A DNA stretch of 38,783 bases from Nitrospirota bacterium (lineage in GTDB: Bacteria > Nitrospirota > Thermodesulfovibrionia > Thermodesulfovibrionales > JdFR-88): the NCBI GenBank assembly GCA_021813405.1, contig JAKAKS010000047.1, positions 1 to 38,783 of the forward strand, in the 5' to 3' direction. Shown here piece after piece: positions 25,751-34,206 of this stretch (position 1 is its first letter; each line of letters starts with the position of its first letter). Below the pieces are notes generated by a model that was given only the letters and a program-made list of their open reading frames with translations, did no database searches and was not told the DNA's origin. The translations under genes and the position numbers were made by a program.

Positions 25751-26458
25751 CTACAAATCCCCGTTCTCCAGAAAGCTGTAATACCCTTTCCGTGAGATTA
25801 TCAGGTGGTCGTGCACCTGTATCTGGAGGCTCTTGGCGGCCTGCTTGAGTGCGGCGGTAAGCACAATGTCCTCCTTGGAGGGCTTAAGGCTGCCGCTTGG
25901 GTGGTTGTGCACAAATATCATGGCCGATGCCTTGTACTTAAGCGCCTTCTCCATTATTTTCCTTGGATAGACAACGGACTGGTCCACCGTGCCTTCATGT
26001 ATAACCTCGTCGGCGATCACCTCGTTCTGGGAGTTCAGAAATATGGTCCTGAACTGCTCGTCCGTAAGCCCCGCCATCTCCAGCCTGCAATAATCCAGAA
26101 GCACCGAAGTGCCGGAGATCAGGTCTTTTTTCCTCAGTTTCTGCCTAAGGTACAGCCCGGCACAGGCCTTTAGAAGATTAAGGAATGTTGCCGAGTTCTC
26201 CTTTATGCCTTTTACCCGGACAATCTCCTCGAAAGGCGCGTCAAACACTCCCTGAAAGCTGCCGAATTTTTCTATAAGGGCCTTGGCGATTGGTTTTACA
26301 TCCTGGCGCGGTATGGTATAGGTCAAAAGCAGTTCAAGGGCCTCGTACTCCTGAAACCCTTCAAGCGACGCCCTCCGGAACCGCTCCCTCAGCCTCTGCC
26401 TGTGATGCAGATAATGTGGCTCATCCTTTTTTATCTTTTCTTTTTTGTCTTCAGGCAT
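25751..26458 (-). CDS. radC: RadC-family JAMM protein
   Basis: A 235-residue protein. An N-terminal helix-hairpin-helix-like domain (EALELLLTYTIPRQDVKPIAKAL, then GI-KE-NSA) is joined to the RadC/JAB domain with the metal motif HNHPSGSLKPSKED and a supporting Glu. It is historically called a repair protein, but its biochemical role is unsettled and a link to natural transformation is seen in some species; here comEC lies just upstream. I prefer ATG 26458 (three codons after the first ATG) because a perfect TATAAT directly abuts the first ATG. Confidence 0.92.
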   Translation of the reverse strand: MPEDKKEKIKKDEPHYLHHRQRLRERFRRASLEGFQEYEALELLLTYTIPRQDVKPIAKALIEKFGSFQGVFDAPFEEIVRVKGIKENSATFLNLLKACAGLYLRQKLRKKDLISGTSVLLDYCRLEMAGLTDEQFRTIFLNSQNEVIADEVIHEGTVDQSVVYPRKIMEKALKYKASAMIFVHNHPSGSLKPSKEDIVLTAALKQAAKSLQIQVHDHLIISRKGYYSFLENGDL

Positions 26459-26467
26459 TTGCCCCAT

Positions 26468-26473
26468 ATTATA
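26468..26473 (-). promoter_or_regulatory. -10 element before radC
   Basis: TATAAT on the minus strand ends 9 nt before the ATG at 26458 and directly touches the ATG at 26467. It indicates a near-leaderless radC transcript and decides the start codon. No -35 match is evident. Confidence 0.5.
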
Positions 26474-26478
26474 ACGCC

Positions 26479-28788
26479 TCAGGCTCTTGTGAAAAGCAAT
26501 TTTAAATTGCGCAGCTCCCCGGCAAGCCCGTCAGGATGCGCGGCCATTAAAAACTGGTTGTAAGCGCTTATCTTCAGCCCGCCGGGCCCCATTCGCAGTA
26601 TCACGGTGCCGTCCTTGTCGGTGCGGAAAACCTTTATCCCCAGCCCTGCCAGCGCGTCCAGTGTCTCTTTATGGGGGAAGCCCCAGATGTTTCCCTTCTG
26701 GCAGGAGATTACGGCGTATTCCGGCCTTACCATCTTCAGGAAGTCCAGATCGCATGCGCCTTTGCTTCCATGGTGCGGCACTTTCAGCACGTCGGACTTT
26801 AGCAGCCCCCCAAGTGCAAGCATGTCGTCCTGGGCCTCGTCTTCCACATCTCCGGTAAGGAGAACGCTGTGGCCTGCCTGGTCCTGCACCTTCAGCACAA
26901 GGCAATAATTATTTATCATGTCCTCCTGCGGTTTGCCCTGGGCGGGCATGAACTGCGGATATGGATGGAGCACGGTTATTTCATATCCGGCGCCGTTCAT
27001 CACGTCTCCGCGCGAGAGCTTTTCCCGTGGTATAGCGGCCATCGAGGGCGGATATATCAGCCGTCCATTGTCCCAAAGCCGGCCTATGCGGAATTTGTGC
27101 GCCAGGTACGGGCCGCCCCCCGCGTGGTCGCTGTGGGAGTGCGTAAACGCCAGGGCGTCTATCTTCGATATGCCTTCGTAATCCAGATAGCTTGCCGTGG
27201 CGCGTCCGTCCGGGCCGGAGTCCACAACGTATGTTTTATGGTCCGGCGTCTGGAGCACCTCGGATTCTCCATCGCCGGTATCTATAAAGGCCACTTTCAC
27301 ATCCCGCTTTGCCGGGGCCATGAAGTGCAGCGCCGCCCAAACGGTAAACGGGAGTATAGAAGCGGCAATTAATGCCCGGCTTTTCTTTGCAAACCCGGCC
27401 AGAAGAAGCGCATAAAACAGAATGACAAGCCCTGCCGGAAAGGCCGGTACCCGGATGGACGCGAACGGCATGCTGGCAAAGGCGTGCGCCATTCTGAGCG
27501 TGGCGGCCGCAAGCGCGCCGGTCAGTTCCGGCAGCGGATACCAGCCTGTAACCATAAAGACCACGCCGGAAAAAAAAGCGATTGGCAGCAGGACAAAACC
27601 CACAAACGGCACAACTATGATATTTGACACAACCGATATCACCGGCATCCGGTGAAAGTACCAGGCCGCAAGCGGGGCTATCCCCATTGTTAGCGACACA
27701 GTCAAAAGAGCACCCTGTTTGGCCCGGTAAAACGCCTTTTTTGCAAACGGGGCATCTTCAAGCTCCTCGGCCCCGGCTTTCCACCTCTCCGCAAAAAGCC
27801 CGATCAAAAGCACGCACGCAAATGACAACTGGAATGATATTTCCATTATGGCCGGGGGACTGAAAACCAATATTACAAAAGCAGCCAGCAGAACAGAGCC
27901 CAGCCAGGACCTGCCCCGGCCTATCAAAAGCCCGGTGATGAACAGGGATGTCATTAAAAAAGCCCTGATGGACGGCACCTGCATGCCGGACATAAGCAGG
28001 TATAAAAGCAGCACCGGGAATGCCGCCGCGGCCGCTATCTGCCTCGGGCTTGCGCGCAGGCTGATCTTTTCTATCCATCGCAGCGGCAGAAACCGGAAAA
28101 CCAGCATTACCATCCCGAATAAAAACAGGTTGAATATTCCGAAATGCGTGCCCGATATGCTTATAACATCGGCCAGCCCCGCCCTTGTAAAATCGTTCCA
28201 GATGCGCTGTTTTAAGAGGGAGCGCTCTCCGAGCGTAATCGCGCTCATCACAAAGGCTGCCTCGTCCGGCGGAAGGTTTTTAATGTAGTAATCCATCAAT
28301 CTTGCCCGCGCGCGCTCAAGCAAAGAGGCCGGTTTTTCCGAGATTACGTTAAGCAGCTTTGCCCTGGGCTTGGGGACAAAGGAGCCAGGATTGAAATGCC
28401 TGTCCAGCGGGAACACCTCTGCCTGTATAGAGCAGAGCCTGCCAAGCGGAAGCGGCTTGCGCACTGAAAGGCGCACTTGCCCCGCCGCCCCCTTTGCAGG
28501 GGATGAAATCTCCTTCACCCGTAATATCTGGTTGTACCCGTATCTGGCATGCACGGCGGGGGAGGGCAGGCCTGTTATCGTTGCCTCGCCCGGGTTTATC
28601 TGTGCCGGGGGCGTATATCTGAAGGCGGCCAAAGCGAACCCGGCCACAAGCGCCGCGGCTGCCCAGTATCTGCGCCCGTATAAAAGATACACCGCGGCAA
28701 TAGCCCCGATGGATAACGTGATAATGGGCAGATAAAGCCAGAACTCAAAAAGCGCCGCACCCGCTATAAAGGAGATGAGGCAGGTCAT
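26479..28788 (-). CDS. comEC: ComEC/Rec2 DNA uptake channel
   Basis: A 769-residue inner-membrane protein for passage of single-stranded DNA during transformation. The N-terminal spans are followed by an OB-like periplasmic domain (about 60-150). The competence domain of about ten spans starts near 190 and includes the family segment GLADVISISGTHFGIF. The C-terminal metallo-beta-lactamase domain has the metal motif THSHSDHAGG (about 549) and GDVEDEAQ, so the nuclease-like domain is present. A hairpin with a T-run lies 16-47 nt upstream of the start. Other competence genes are not nearby apart from radC. Confidence 0.95.
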   Translation of the reverse strand: MTCLISFIAGAALFEFWLYLPIITLSIGAIAAVYLLYGRRYWAAAALVAGFALAAFRYTPPAQINPGEATITGLPSPAVHARYGYNQILRVKEISSPAKGAAGQVRLSVRKPLPLGRLCSIQAEVFPLDRHFNPGSFVPKPRAKLLNVISEKPASLLERARARLMDYYIKNLPPDEAAFVMSAITLGERSLLKQRIWNDFTRAGLADVISISGTHFGIFNLFLFGMVMLVFRFLPLRWIEKISLRASPRQIAAAAAFPVLLLYLLMSGMQVPSIRAFLMTSLFITGLLIGRGRSWLGSVLLAAFVILVFSPPAIMEISFQLSFACVLLIGLFAERWKAGAEELEDAPFAKKAFYRAKQGALLTVSLTMGIAPLAAWYFHRMPVISVVSNIIVVPFVGFVLLPIAFFSGVVFMVTGWYPLPELTGALAAATLRMAHAFASMPFASIRVPAFPAGLVILFYALLLAGFAKKSRALIAASILPFTVWAALHFMAPAKRDVKVAFIDTGDGESEVLQTPDHKTYVVDSGPDGRATASYLDYEGISKIDALAFTHSHSDHAGGGPYLAHKFRIGRLWDNGRLIYPPSMAAIPREKLSRGDVMNGAGYEITVLHPYPQFMPAQGKPQEDMINNYCLVLKVQDQAGHSVLLTGDVEDEAQDDMLALGGLLKSDVLKVPHHGSKGACDLDFLKMVRPEYAVISCQKGNIWGFPHKETLDALAGLGIKVFRTDKDGTVILRMGPGGLKISAYNQFLMAAHPDGLAGELRNLKLLFTRA

Positions 28789-28803
28789 TTATACGGCTGG
28801 CCA

Positions 28804-28835
28804 TGCAATAAAATGCCCTGTGTTCCAACAGGGCA
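28804..28835 (-). terminator. Terminator or attenuator in the comEC leader
   Basis: A perfect 8-bp stem (28814-28821 with 28828-28835) around a 6-nt loop is followed on the minus strand by TTTTATT. It lies just before the comEC start (28788), too close for a normal promoter between, so it either insulates comEC from the repeat region or acts as an attenuator. Confidence 0.65.
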
Positions 28836-29202
28836 GGATTTTAAGACGCCCCCCCGCCATTTGTCCCCCCTCATCCGCGAATTTGTCTATATTACCTCAA
28901 TAATGGATACGGGGTATAGTTGCCAGAAAATAACCATATGGATTTCTGCCCTGGCCCAAACACGGTGGAATGAAATGCATTGCCATGACATGAACTTAAT
29001 GACATATGTCATATGGACGATGTCATGGCCGGATGTGGTATTAATCTGCTGGTGCGGTGGGGCCGCCCCGGCTTCCGGCCAACTCTCCGGGGAAAGGATT
29101 TTCCCTGTGCTCTTTGAAAACGCAGATGGAACAAATGGAACAAAAAAATCCAAGCCAACTCTTTGTAAATGCAAAGAAAATAGAAAACAGATGGAACATA
29201 TA
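28836..29202. other. Intergenic region between comEC and glmM
   Basis: No gene is convincing. It holds copy B of the dispersed repeat, a boxA-like motif, two GATGGAACAAATGGAAC-like direct repeats and tracts of C and A. A 229-residue open frame across it has no family resemblance and no ribosome site. Confidence 0.5.
28986..29120. repeat. Dispersed intergenic repeat, copy B, with boxA-like motif
   Basis: Bases 28986-29028 match copy A (441-483) at 37 of 43 positions and contain the perfect 14-bp palindrome ATGACATATGTCAT. TGCTCTTTGAAAA follows at 29108-29120, as in copy A, then short repeats of ATGGAACA. The spacing between core and boxA-like motif differs from copy A (79 against 48 nt), so only the two motifs are conserved. 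Confidence 0.6.
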
Positions 29203-29231
29203 AAAAGAAAGGGGGCCTGTGCCGCCCCTTT
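29203..29231 (-). terminator. Rho-independent terminator after glmM
   Basis: On the minus strand AAAGGGG (29231-29225) pairs with CCCCCTTT (29215-29208), with one extra base, and is followed by CTTTTT. It ends the cdaA-ybbR-glmM operon about 30 nt after the glmM stop. Confidence 0.85.
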
Positions 29232-29264
29232 ATGCCGCGCCGTTACGCGAAATCACGTGTGGCA

Positions 29265-30614
29265 TCATGCGGTATTGTCTTTTATGAACGATGCTATCTT
29301 TACCGCGATGCCGTTTACTTCCTGCTTGTGGCTGCCCTCCACCATTACCCTTATCTTTGGCTCCGTGCCGGAAGCGCGCACAAGTACGCGCCCGCTGTCA
29401 CCCAGCTGCTTCTCGCAGTCCTTCACCAAGTCCTCAAGCCCTGGTATCTTGGTGATGGCAACGGCTTTTTTGATCTCCACGTTTATAAGTTCCTGCGGGT
29501 AAATCCGGATGGATTCCCTCAAGGCGGAAAGCGGTTTTTCAAGCAGCCTTACCAGGCGGATGATGTGCAGGGCGGTTATAGGCCCGTCGCCGGTAGTGTT
29601 TAAAAGCAGGTTTATGATATGGCCGGACTGCTCGCCTCCAAGTATGTAATTGCCCTTCTGCATCTGTTCCGCCACGTACCTGTCGCCCACCTTGGCCCTG
29701 GTCATCTTTATTCCGTGGGAAGCAAAGAAATGCTCCAGCCCAAGGTTACTCATCACGGTTGCCACAACGGTGTCCCCGGCCAGCCTGCCCTCGTTCTTCA
29801 ACTGGACGCCCCATATGCCCATCATGTGGTCGCCGTCCACAACATTGCCTTTTTCGTCCACCAGGATGGTGCGGTCCGCGTCGCCGTCGTGTGCAACTCC
29901 CGCGTCGGCGCCATGCTCCAGAACGGCCTTTTTAAGGCTGGATATGTCCAGGGAGCCGCAGCCCTCGTTTATGTTGACGCCGTCGGGCCTGTCGTGAATG
30001 GTTATCACGTGCGCGCCCAGTTCCTCCAGCACCCACGGGGTTATCTTGTAGGCCGCGCCGTTTGCGCAATCAACCACAATCTTAAGCCCTTCAAGTGTCT
30101 CGCCTTTGGGAATAGTGGATTTTATGTACTCGATATACCTGCCCTTGGCGTCCTCAAGCCTGAAAGCCTTGCCTATGCCGGCGCCCGGGGCCCTTTTGGA
30201 GAAGGCTGTTTCGTCTGAAACAAGCTGTTCTATTTCCGTCTCAAGCGAATCCGGCAGCTTGAAACCTTCGGCGCCGAAGAATTTTATGCCATTGTCCTCG
30301 TAATGGTTATGCGAGGCGGAGATGACAACCCCGGCGTCCAGCCGCAGCGTCTTTGTAAGGAAGGCTATGCCTGGCGTGGGTATGGGGCCGGTGAGTGTAA
30401 CGTTCATGCCCATTGCACAGATGCCGGAGGTGAGGGCGCTCTCAAGCATGTATCCGGAAAGCCGCGTGTCCTTGCCTATCAGCACCATGTTCCTGCCGCG
30501 CTCCTTCTTGAGTACCATGGCGGCGGCCATTCCCACTTTTAGCACGGTCTCCGGGTCCATCGGATGGCGGTTTACCCGCCCGCGTATCCCGTCCGTGCCG
30601 AACAGCTTTTGCAT
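29265..30614 (-). CDS. glmM: Phosphoglucosamine mutase
   Basis: Converts glucosamine-6-P to glucosamine-1-P for UDP-GlcNAc, peptidoglycan and LPS. The 449-residue protein starts KLFGTDGIRG. It has the phosphoserine loop ISASHNHYEDNGIKFF with Ser101, the metal loop DGDADR (about 243), and the C-terminal phosphate-binding RASGTEPKIRVMVEG. CAGGAGG lies about 8 nt before the ATG. It closes the classic cdaA-ybbR(cdaR)-glmM cluster, in which GlmM can bind and restrain CdaA in Firmicutes. Confidence 0.97.
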   Translation of the reverse strand: MQKLFGTDGIRGRVNRHPMDPETVLKVGMAAAMVLKKERGRNMVLIGKDTRLSGYMLESALTSGICAMGMNVTLTGPIPTPGIAFLTKTLRLDAGVVISASHNHYEDNGIKFFGAEGFKLPDSLETEIEQLVSDETAFSKRAPGAGIGKAFRLEDAKGRYIEYIKSTIPKGETLEGLKIVVDCANGAAYKITPWVLEELGAHVITIHDRPDGVNINEGCGSLDISSLKKAVLEHGADAGVAHDGDADRTILVDEKGNVVDGDHMMGIWGVQLKNEGRLAGDTVVATVMSNLGLEHFFASHGIKMTRAKVGDRYVAEQMQKGNYILGGEQSGHIINLLLNTTGDGPITALHIIRLVRLLEKPLSALRESIRIYPQELINVEIKKAVAITKIPGLEDLVKDCEKQLGDSGRVLVRASGTEPKIRVMVEGSHKQEVNGIAVKIASFIKDNTA

Positions 30615-30715
30615 CAGCGTATCCTCCTGGCTGTTATCTCAAGCGTTGTCATTATCCAAAAATCCCCGGCGGGGCATTCCATCAGGACAATTTGCGGTCT
30701 TTGTACATTATCCAT
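30614..30715 (-). CDS. Candidate 33-residue small ORF coupled to glmM
   Basis: In the 112-nt gap between ybbR and glmM, an ATG-initiated frame of 33 codons ends with a TGA overlapping the glmM ATG (TGATG). The peptide is MDNVQRPQIVLMECPAGDFW and then a basic end. A weak AAGG lies about 8 nt before its ATG. The overlap would allow translational coupling, but glmM has its own good ribosome site, and the frame could be chance. Confidence 0.25.
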   Translation of the reverse strand: MDNVQRPQIVLMECPAGDFWIMTTLEITARRIR

Positions 30716-30726
30716 CAAAATGCCTT

Positions 30727-31152
30727 TTAACGGAAGTCCCGCGGCATCTCCTGCGGCCCGGGTTTTGCATTTTCAAGCACTACCCATATGCCCGACGGGG
30801 TGACGCTTACAACCCCCACATGCTGGGGCCTTTTAATGCGGTCTGATTTCGCCCGGACAAAAATCTTGCCAGGGCCGGCGTCTTTTAAATTTATCATGAA
30901 CTGGACGTCTGTGCTTTGCAATCTGCCCAGCAGGTTTGCGCTGCCTATTATGGTGACGGAAACGGACCGGGGTCTCGTTTCGGCCACCATCAGGCCGGCA
31001 GGCACGTTCCTGAATACGGGCTCCACGTTGATGTTCACCTCCACCTGGTTTCTGAAGATGACAAACGCCCAGAGCACCAGCGCTATCAGGACCGCGGCCG
31101 TCTTAAGCCACAGGTTCCTGGTGAATATCCCGGTTATGGCATTTGGTTTCAT
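30727..31152 (-). CDS. ybbR: YbbR-domain protein (CdaR-like)
   Basis: A 141-residue membrane-anchored protein. One N-terminal span (about 14-33, LWLKTAAVLIALVLWAFVIF) precedes a single YbbR beta-domain with VEVNINVEPVFRNVPAGLMV. Firmicute CdaR has up to four such domains, so this is a short form. In that group it sits outside the membrane and modulates the diadenylate cyclase CdaA. The ATG overlaps the cdaA stop by ATGA; the open frame extends upstream through cdaA, but that part is out of phase with any real protein. Confidence 0.9.
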   Translation of the reverse strand: MKPNAITGIFTRNLWLKTAAVLIALVLWAFVIFRNQVEVNINVEPVFRNVPAGLMVAETRPRSVSVTIIGSANLLGRLQSTDVQFMINLKDAGPGKIFVRAKSDRIKRPQHVGVVSVTPSGIWVVLENAKPGPQEMPRDFR

Positions 31153-31910
31153 TTCTTTTTTGCCGTGAATATCTCTGTGAGCATCTGTCTTAACGCGCCC
31201 ATCTCCAGCTGCTCCGTAAGCAGCCCGTTCATGGCCATCGAGATGGCCCCGGTCTCCTCTGACACGGCGATGGCCACGGCGTCCGTCTCCTCGGTAATCC
31301 CGATTGCCGCCCTGTGCCTTGTGCCAAGCGCCTTCCTGATTTCCGCGGTAAGTGTTATGGGCAGGAAGCACCCAGCGGCCGCCACCCGGTTGTTCCTGAT
31401 TATGGCTGCGCCGTCGTGCATTGGAGAAGTGGGGTGGAATACCGAAAGCAGAAGTTCCCTTGATACCCTTGCCTCAAGCGGTATTCCGATTTCTATGAAG
31501 TCCCGCAGGTCGGTCTCCCGTTCCAGCACTATCAGCGCGCCTATCTTCCTGTTGGCAAGCGACACCGTTGCCTTTACTATTTCTTCTATGGACTTAAGCT
31601 CCTCCGCGGTGGCAAAGCCCTTCAGGAAAGTGGCCTCGCCCATCTTGGCAAGCGTCCGGCGTATCTCCGGCTGGAATATAACTATAAGAGCTATGATGAT
31701 GTAGGCCCAGAAAGCCTGCAGCAGCCAGTCCAGCGTAAGCAGGTTGAACCGGCGCGCAACCAATGAAGCCGCAAGGAGCACCGCAAGCCCTATCAGCATC
31801 TGGGCGGCCTTGGTGCCCTTTATTATCAGCAGAAGCCTGTAAACGATAATTGCTACAAGGGCGATGTCCAGCAGGTCATACGGGCTTATCTGGCCGAAAA
31901 CGGAACTCAT
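31149..31910 (-). CDS. cdaA: Diadenylate cyclase CdaA
   Basis: Makes c-di-AMP from two ATP. The 253-residue protein has three N-terminal membrane spans (about 14-30, 37-52 and 65-80) and a DAC domain with the catalytic motifs Asp166-Gly-Ala (MHDGAAII) and Arg198-His-Arg (GTRHRAAIG). This is the CdaA/DacA membrane type. Its start overlaps the upstream dCMP deaminase stop (TGATG) and its end overlaps ybbR, so all four genes are probably one transcript. No c-di-AMP phosphodiesterase is in the window. Confidence 0.96.
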   Translation of the reverse strand: MSSVFGQISPYDLLDIALVAIIVYRLLLIIKGTKAAQMLIGLAVLLAASLVARRFNLLTLDWLLQAFWAYIIIALIVIFQPEIRRTLAKMGEATFLKGFATAEELKSIEEIVKATVSLANRKIGALIVLERETDLRDFIEIGIPLEARVSRELLLSVFHPTSPMHDGAAIIRNNRVAAAGCFLPITLTAEIRKALGTRHRAAIGITEETDAVAIAVSEETGAISMAMNGLLTEQLEMGALRQMLTEIFTAKKK

Positions 31911-32377
31911 CAGACCCTCTTTTTAAGCCAGTCCGCAGGGTTTACACTGCACACGCCTCCATTGCCGTCTGAATACACCACCATGGCCAGGCGGGCGTTC
32001 AGGATCATGCGCTTGCACATCATGCAGGGTTCCGAAAGGCATTCAGCGTTGGGCCCGCTGTCCACCCCGGAGATGTAGATTGTGGCCCCCTCAAGTTCCT
32101 GCTGCGAGGCCCCGATGATCGCGTTTGCCTCCGCGTGGACGCTATGGCAAAGCTCGTAGCGTTCGCCATGGGGTATCTGCAATTCCTGACGGGTGCACTT
32201 GCCCGCTTCCACACAGTCCTCCATGCCGCGGGGCGCACCATTGTAGCCGGTGCTTACTATTACCCTGTCCTTGGTTATGACCGCCCCGTACCTGCGCCGC
32301 AGGCAGGTGGCCCGGCCTGAAACGGCCTTGGCTATGCCGATGAAATATTCGTCCCAGCCGGGTCTTGTATAAATCAT
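31910..32377 (-). CDS. dCMP/deoxycytidylate deaminase (ComEB-like)
   Basis: A 155-residue zinc-dependent deaminase making dUMP for thymidylate synthesis. The catalytic HAE is at 81-83 (SVHAEANAI) and the zinc pair PCMMC at 117-121. Further cysteines (Cys55, Cys61, Cys77) fit the second structural zinc site of T4-type dCMP deaminases. YNGAPRG is the phosphate-binding turn. A slightly longer insert (GVDSGPNAECLSE) precedes the PCxxC. It leads the c-di-AMP operon and its stop overlaps the cdaA start. Confidence 0.92.
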   Translation of the reverse strand: MIYTRPGWDEYFIGIAKAVSGRATCLRRRYGAVITKDRVIVSTGYNGAPRGMEDCVEAGKCTRQELQIPHGERYELCHSVHAEANAIIGASQQELEGATIYISGVDSGPNAECLSEPCMMCKRMILNARLAMVVYSDGNGGVCSVNPADWLKKRV

Positions 32378-32510
32378 TATTGCTAAAACTTCCTTTCCGG
32401 TAAATTAAAATATTTTATCCCAAAGTAACGGGTAAATAACAGTATGAAATGGGCCGCTGCTGAAAAATTCTCTGCTTGGGAAGGGCTTGCGTTAAACGGA
32501 CTTAAAACCG

Positions 32511-32516
32511 TATTCT
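32511..32516 (+). promoter_or_regulatory. -10 element before the first TMTC-like gene
   Basis: TATTCT lies 7 nt before the ATG at 32524, with a possible -35 TTGCGT 18 nt upstream (32487-32492) and no Shine-Dalgarno, consistent with a leaderless transcript. Confidence 0.45.
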
Positions 32517-32523
32517 TATTTAG

Positions 32524-34200
32524 ATGAAATCCGGCCAGAAAACAGGCTTCAATCCGGTCCATGCAGCCATAATAGTCCTTTTTACATTTCTCATCTATTA
32601 CAACTGCCTGGGCAACGGTTTTGTGCGCGACGATACCACACAGATACTAAGGAACCCATGGATCAGAAGTTTTTCAAATTTCCCTGCGCCTTTCAAGGCG
32701 AACGTCTGGGCGTTCCAGGGGAAATTGTCGGCCTATTACAGGCCGGTGATGCACGTGGCCTATATGTTTACGTATGCTTTTTCTGGTTTGAAGCCGTGGG
32801 GTTACCACCTGGCCAGCGTGCTTATGCATGCGGCCAATTCCGTGCTTGTTTATGAAATAGCCGGCATGTTCACCGGCGGCATGGGCGCCCTTGCGGCCGG
32901 GCTGGTCTTTGCCGCGCACCCGCTGCATGCGGAGGCTGTGGACTGGGCGGCCGGATACCCGGATTTGCTGGCGGCTTTCTTCTCACTGCTGTCATTCCTG
33001 GTGTTTGCAAGATATTCAAGGCGGCAGGCCGAAGGCCGGTCCGGGTATGTCAAATACCTGGCGGTTGAATTTTTGCTGCTGATGGCCGCATTCCTCAGCA
33101 AGGAGCCTGCCTTTTTAATGCCGTTTATCTTTATCGCTTACGATATTTTTAATGCCGGCGGATTGAAAACACCCGCGGGGCTGGCCAGGAAATATCTGCC
33201 ATTCCCGGTGGCCTGGGCTGCATATCTTACTATGCGTGTTTATGCCCTTGGCAGCCTTTTGGGGCCGTCATACCATTCCGGGATAGGGCCTGGCGGCATG
33301 ATTTTAAATGCCATCCTTTTCTTTGCGGGGTACATCAGGAAATCCTTTGTACCTGTGCGATTGAATGCCAGGTACGATTATCACCTTGTCACTTCCGCGC
33401 TGGACCCGAAATTTATTCTGGCCGCAGTTGTGACCGCACTGTTTATTGTTTTTCTTGCGGTATCGTTTAAAAAGAGCAGGCGGCTGTTTTTCGCCGGATT
33501 TTTTTTCGCAGTCCCCATTTTGCCGGCCCTTTATGCGCATGGGCTGGTGGATTTTCTGTTTTGCGAAAGATACCTCTATCTTTCGCTTGCCGGTTTTGCC
33601 ATTTCTGCCGGAATTGTTTTGGAGAAGGGTTTGCAGACGGGGGGCAGATATTTTTTCACTGGAGCACTTGCCCTTCTGCTGGTCTTTTACGGGTATGCCA
33701 CTTTTCAGAGGAACACTGTATGGAGGAATGAAGTCACATTATGGGCGGATACGTTTGCCAAATCCCCGGACAATATAGTGGTGAAGACCCAGTATGCGGA
33801 CGCGCTGAGGAAAAGCGGGCGGTATGCTGAGGCGGCGGCGATGTACCGGAAGGCGCTTGCACAGATGCCTTATTCCATAAAGATACGCCAGTATCTGGGC
33901 GAAACCCTTATGATGCAAGGGGATAACGAAGGCGCTGTTCATGTATTGCAGGAGGCCGTTTCAATGAATTCCGCAATGCCCGGTATTCACTATGATCTTG
34001 CCCGTGCTTACCTGGCGCTGAATAATAAAGGCGCGGCCATAGCCGAATACAGGACAGGGCTTGCGCAAAGTCCTGATCCGGCGGCGTGCAGCCAGCTTGC
34101 CTCTCTGCTGTGCCGCTCGGGTGACAAGGCCGGGGCAGACGCGCTTTACAGGCAGGCGTTTTTAATGGACAACGTAGGGGGCCAGGTTATATGCAGGTGA
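32524..34200 (+). CDS. TMTC-like GT-C membrane O-glycosyltransferase with TPR tail (first copy)
   Basis: A 558-residue protein with about ten to eleven spans and a C-terminal TPR region (about 425-550). The first extracytoplasmic loop has the paired acidic residues Asp36-Asp37 in GFVRDDTTQI, then LSAYYRPVMHVAYM and AAHPLHAEAVDWAAGYPDLL. These closely parallel the animal TMTC1-4 protein O-mannosyltransferases (GT105), including the DD pair and HPxHxExV. It probably uses polyprenyl-P-mannose, whose synthase is encoded at 9123-9890. The acceptor is unknown. A near-homologue follows 6 nt downstream. Confidence 0.8.
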   Translation: MKSGQKTGFNPVHAAIIVLFTFLIYYNCLGNGFVRDDTTQILRNPWIRSFSNFPAPFKANVWAFQGKLSAYYRPVMHVAYMFTYAFSGLKPWGYHLASVLMHAANSVLVYEIAGMFTGGMGALAAGLVFAAHPLHAEAVDWAAGYPDLLAAFFSLLSFLVFARYSRRQAEGRSGYVKYLAVEFLLLMAAFLSKEPAFLMPFIFIAYDIFNAGGLKTPAGLARKYLPFPVAWAAYLTMRVYALGSLLGPSYHSGIGPGGMILNAILFFAGYIRKSFVPVRLNARYDYHLVTSALDPKFILAAVVTALFIVFLAVSFKKSRRLFFAGFFFAVPILPALYAHGLVDFLFCERYLYLSLAGFAISAGIVLEKGLQTGGRYFFTGALALLLVFYGYATFQRNTVWRNEVTLWADTFAKSPDNIVVKTQYADALRKSGRYAEAAAMYRKALAQMPYSIKIRQYLGETLMMQGDNEGAVHVLQEAVSMNSAMPGIHYDLARAYLALNNKGAAIAEYRTGLAQSPDPAACSQLASLLCRSGDKAGADALYRQAFLMDNVGGQVICR

Positions 34201-34206
34201 GGGATT

